Shown here piece after piece: positions 61,166 through 64,000 of a stretch of 64,000 nt of DNA. Source of the stretch: Grifola frondosa (lineage: Eukaryota; Basidiomycota; Agaricomycetes; Polyporales; Grifolaceae); NCBI GenBank assembly GCA_001683735.1, contig LUGG01000003.1:930001-994000 (forward strand), given 5' to 3'. The notes beneath the pieces are model-generated. The model saw nothing but the letters and a program-made list of their open reading frames with translations. It had not been told where the DNA came from and made no database searches. The translations under genes and the position numbers were made by a program. Within the stretch, counting starts at the first letter, position 1. Each line of letters begins with the position of its first letter.

Positions 61166-64000
61166 AAAATATCAAGCATATGATCTATATGTGTTAAATA
61201 AAAGTGATTTATTTATTTATAGCATAGAGTTTTAAGGCTCCTACCAAGACTTTATGCATGAGTCTCAATTTTGAGAGTATTCCTCAGATGAAATTTTCAT
61301 AATATAAAAAACCTCCTAACATATAGCCTTAAGCCCTGCCTAAGGTGAAAGTTGCATATACAGTGCTGACAAACAGAATTTTGACAAGCTTGTGAAAAAC
61401 TTTGTTTTATTGTCTCAACTGAATGATCATAAACTGATTTTATACATATATTCAAAAAAATTATATCATAAAAGATTTAATAGTCATCTATGTTAACAAC
61501 TGAATTAAAATTTTCTATTTCACTAGCATTCAGTAAGGCATCATTAAGCTGAGATTGAACAGCAGCTACATTTAAAAGTAAAGCTTCTAAATACATTTTT
61601 CACTATTTTTAGATGCTCCATATTAACATGCTTCTTAATATTATTATTTTCATAAGCATACTTTTTATGAGATCTATATTGAAGTAAACCATAACAAAAT
61701 GCATGAATTAAGCATAATATTTCTAATTTATCCTGATAAGTGTTAGTTAAACACAGCTTATATGAACAAATAAAATTTATCATTCAGCATATCTCTGTAA
61801 AATTTACTATAATTTTATAATAAATATATCATTCTGGCTTCAATTATATAGATAATATTATTATTAGGTGAATCTGTTCACCCTCGAATTGCTTGTGAGC
61901 ATTTTATCATATGACTCTACATTGATAAAAACACTAATCTTATCATCAACTCTGTGTTGGATACTTTGCCAGCTTTTACCATGATCTTTGAACTTTTTCA
62001 GGATAATGTCCTTCCATTTGTTGAGTTACTTCAATACTTTCAGCTTATATACAACATATTGTTCACAGGCTGGAACAAGTCACCTCTCTAAATTTCTTTG
62101 TTAATGAATGAACACATTGACATTTATCTAGCACCTTCTCTACCACATAGAAAATCTATTACAGATTCTCCTGCTATGGACAATATGTCTCAGGTGAATA
62201 CTATAAGTGTTATATTGATTGTCAATACTTAAAACTTATGCTGCATCTATAGAACAAGTTTCTACAGTTCCTGCACAATGCTCTGATCAATAAAGGGTGC
62301 ATTGGGAGGGCTATGTCCTCATAATGGAAGATACATATGGTGATCAGTCCACAACTCTGAAAATGAGAATATCAAAGAGGTCTAATAAATTATCACTAAA
62401 AATTCAGCAGCTGACATGAAATCTACAATGGATGTCTCATTATTTTTTATACATCTTACATTCTCCATCTTTTCATCAAATCCTTCTACCACTGCTTTTG
62501 TCAACTATATAAAAGCATTTGCTTATGAAAAGGAATGGAAAGATAGCACAAGTGCTTTTATGTTCAACTCAATTGAGATGCTGGTCAGTCATTGCTTGCA
62601 TTTGGAGGACACAACCAATGCATTGGCACTTGTGTCTATGCTTAACCAGATTCAACTCACAGCTAAAATTGACAGGTGAGCATTATAGTTCTTTTTATGG
62701 AGACACATAATTTGACATTTATGTTTATAGTATTCTGAAGTCATCAGATAATATTATACACATCACAGAAGTCATTTTAATATATACATTGCAAAATGTC
62801 CTTCAGATATCAATGTGGAGACATTTCATCATTGGGTGAGTAATAATACAAAACTGCAGCTCTAACTGCAGCTGGTACATAAATTTTATTATGTTTAATA
62901 AACTAGTTTATTAACACTGTGTACAGGTTCAATTTAAATGTTAATGGTCATTGAGTATCATGACATGAAGTATTTGACATTATCAAGGAATAACATGGTT
63001 TTGGCCAAGTTCTGTAATTCTGTAAGAGTGTTTCTTCCTTAGATGTGTGAGCTTCTTACAGACACTTTTCTAAATAGTTTTGTGATGTAGATGGTTCATC
63101 AGGAGTTGGATCATTAATCAACTAATTTTTTTGAGTATGCCACTTCATAAGAAAATACCCTTAAGAATGTGCACAATTTTCTACACCACCTTGTTGAATC
63201 AGTAAACATCTAGCCTAATATCAAATATTATGACATAGTGTTATCAGATCAGTTTTTTCATTATATATGTCAGAAGTAAGTTAACTATCAAACCTTAGGT
63301 GTTTTTTTATTACTAATTATGTTAGTACATTTTTATCCTTACCCAGAGATTGAACTTACTAATAATCTTGTGTGCACAACATTGACTTCTTCATTGATTT
63401 TCTGTCCTTTCATATGACAGCACAATCTGTTGTTGTGGTATGCCTTTCTATCATTTGACCTCACCTTTGTTTCAACTGGATAATGAAATTCAAGGTTTCA
63501 CTTCTGACAACACCAGCCATCAATCAACTTTCCTGATCATGAAAACTAGTTTTGAATAATGGCAATAGTTTTAACCAAAAATTTCATACTCAAAAACTCA
63601 ATGCAATAATTTTATTATGTGGAGATGCTTGAACAAACATAGAGACACAGCTAGCTTATAAAGCTTATATGTCTAGCAATATACAGAAGTTGGGAGAATG
63701 TATAAGTGCTTTGGTAAGTATTGTACATTTTACTAATAATTATTTTTTAGCTATGACATTAAAACTGAGCAATGAATATTCCTTGATTGATTCTGAGTTA
63801 TTTGTCAGATACATTATGTACTTTTGATATTTTATTTTATTTACAAATATTTTAGATGGGAGATTCAGTTTGAGACACAATCACAATGGTTCTCTTATTA
63901 CTCGATTGCTAACAGTATGCCTAATGATTTGAAAGGACATCTCAAATCTTTAGTATAACTAACTCTTGAATCTGATAGCAACATTATGCAGTTCATAAAA

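Larger units (their letters stand above)
50101..64000. other. CpG-depleted, AT-rich degraded repeat block
   Basis: Composition changes abruptly: A+T rises, CG dinucleotides become rare, and TG/CA are abundant. That is the footprint of methylation-driven C-to-T decay, or a RIP-like process, on transposons. Apart from the elements listed separately, I see no gene. Open frames here (for example 51559-51933, 53426-53662, 62416-62679) are short and lack domains. Two islands with more CpG (about 58430-59520 and 60040-60600) look younger. The block continues past the window end. Confidence 0.7.

Noticed and set aside
62416..62679. 87-codon open frame as a gene
   Set aside because: It lies in CpG-dead sequence, has no domain, and neighbouring frames are closed. 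It is more likely a remnant of a transposon protein.
50101..64000. The AT-rich block as mitochondrial DNA or a foreign contig
   Set aside because: It contains a nuclear KDZ-type transposase relic with a spliceosomal-type intron and no mitochondrial genes. A misjoin near 50 kb cannot be fully excluded without reads.

Overview
The window looks like a contig from an agaricomycete fungus (Basidiomycota), most plausibly a wood-decay or litter species. The evidence is dense short spliceosomal introns of about 50-60 nt with CTGAY branch sites, DUF6533-type membrane proteins, a myosin-motor chitin synthase, a basidiomycete-style A-T-R adenylate-forming reductase, an F-box paralogue family, and a KDZ/Plavaka-like transposase relic. 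I cannot name the genus.

Layout. At 1-1.8 kb there are two broken copies of a DUF6533-like gene, and a fuller copy lies at 6.1-7.4 kb (minus). At 2.1-5.2 kb a PP2A activator (PTPA/RRD) and a SURF6/RRP14 ribosome-biogenesis gene sit head to head. An NRPS-like reductase spans 9.0-13.2 kb. A tRNA-Gly(GCC) with a 12-nt intron follows at 13.3 kb, then a WSC-domain relic (13.6 kb) and an intact secreted WSC protein (15.3-16.05 kb). A Zrg17/ZnT-type zinc transporter is on the minus strand at 16.2-18.7 kb. A tyrosinase locus occupies 20.2-26.3 kb: one full gene between two partial copies that keep mainly the C-terminal domain. A membrane-anchored multicopper oxidase (27.0-29.7 kb), a secreted acid phosphatase (30.1-32.0 kb), the chitin synthase (32.8-39.0 kb), an F-box gene with a truncated relative inside a small segmental duplication (38.9-41.6 kb), an orphan gene (42.3-43.0 kb) and a PDR-type ABC transporter (44.0-49.7 kb) follow. 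From about 50.1 kb to the end the DNA changes sharply. It becomes AT-rich, nearly free of CpG and full of degraded repeats. That block holds a long-inverted-repeat element, a second inverted copy of its interior, two copies of a leader repeat with a duplication-type intron, the transposase relic, and one CpG-bearing ORF.

How the genes relate. Two phenol-oxidising copper enzyme types (tyrosinase and multicopper oxidase), cell-wall functions (chitin synthase, WSC protein) and export or metal handling (ABC pump, zinc transporter) lie close together. Fungal genes are usually independently transcribed, so I treat this as a neighbourhood and not as a proven cluster.

Quality warning. Almost every conserved gene here carries one or more frame breaks, and nearly all of these are single missing bases in or beside short homopolymer runs. 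This looks like uncorrected sequencing error and not mass pseudogenisation. Coding spans below run from first to last codon and include introns and these breaks.
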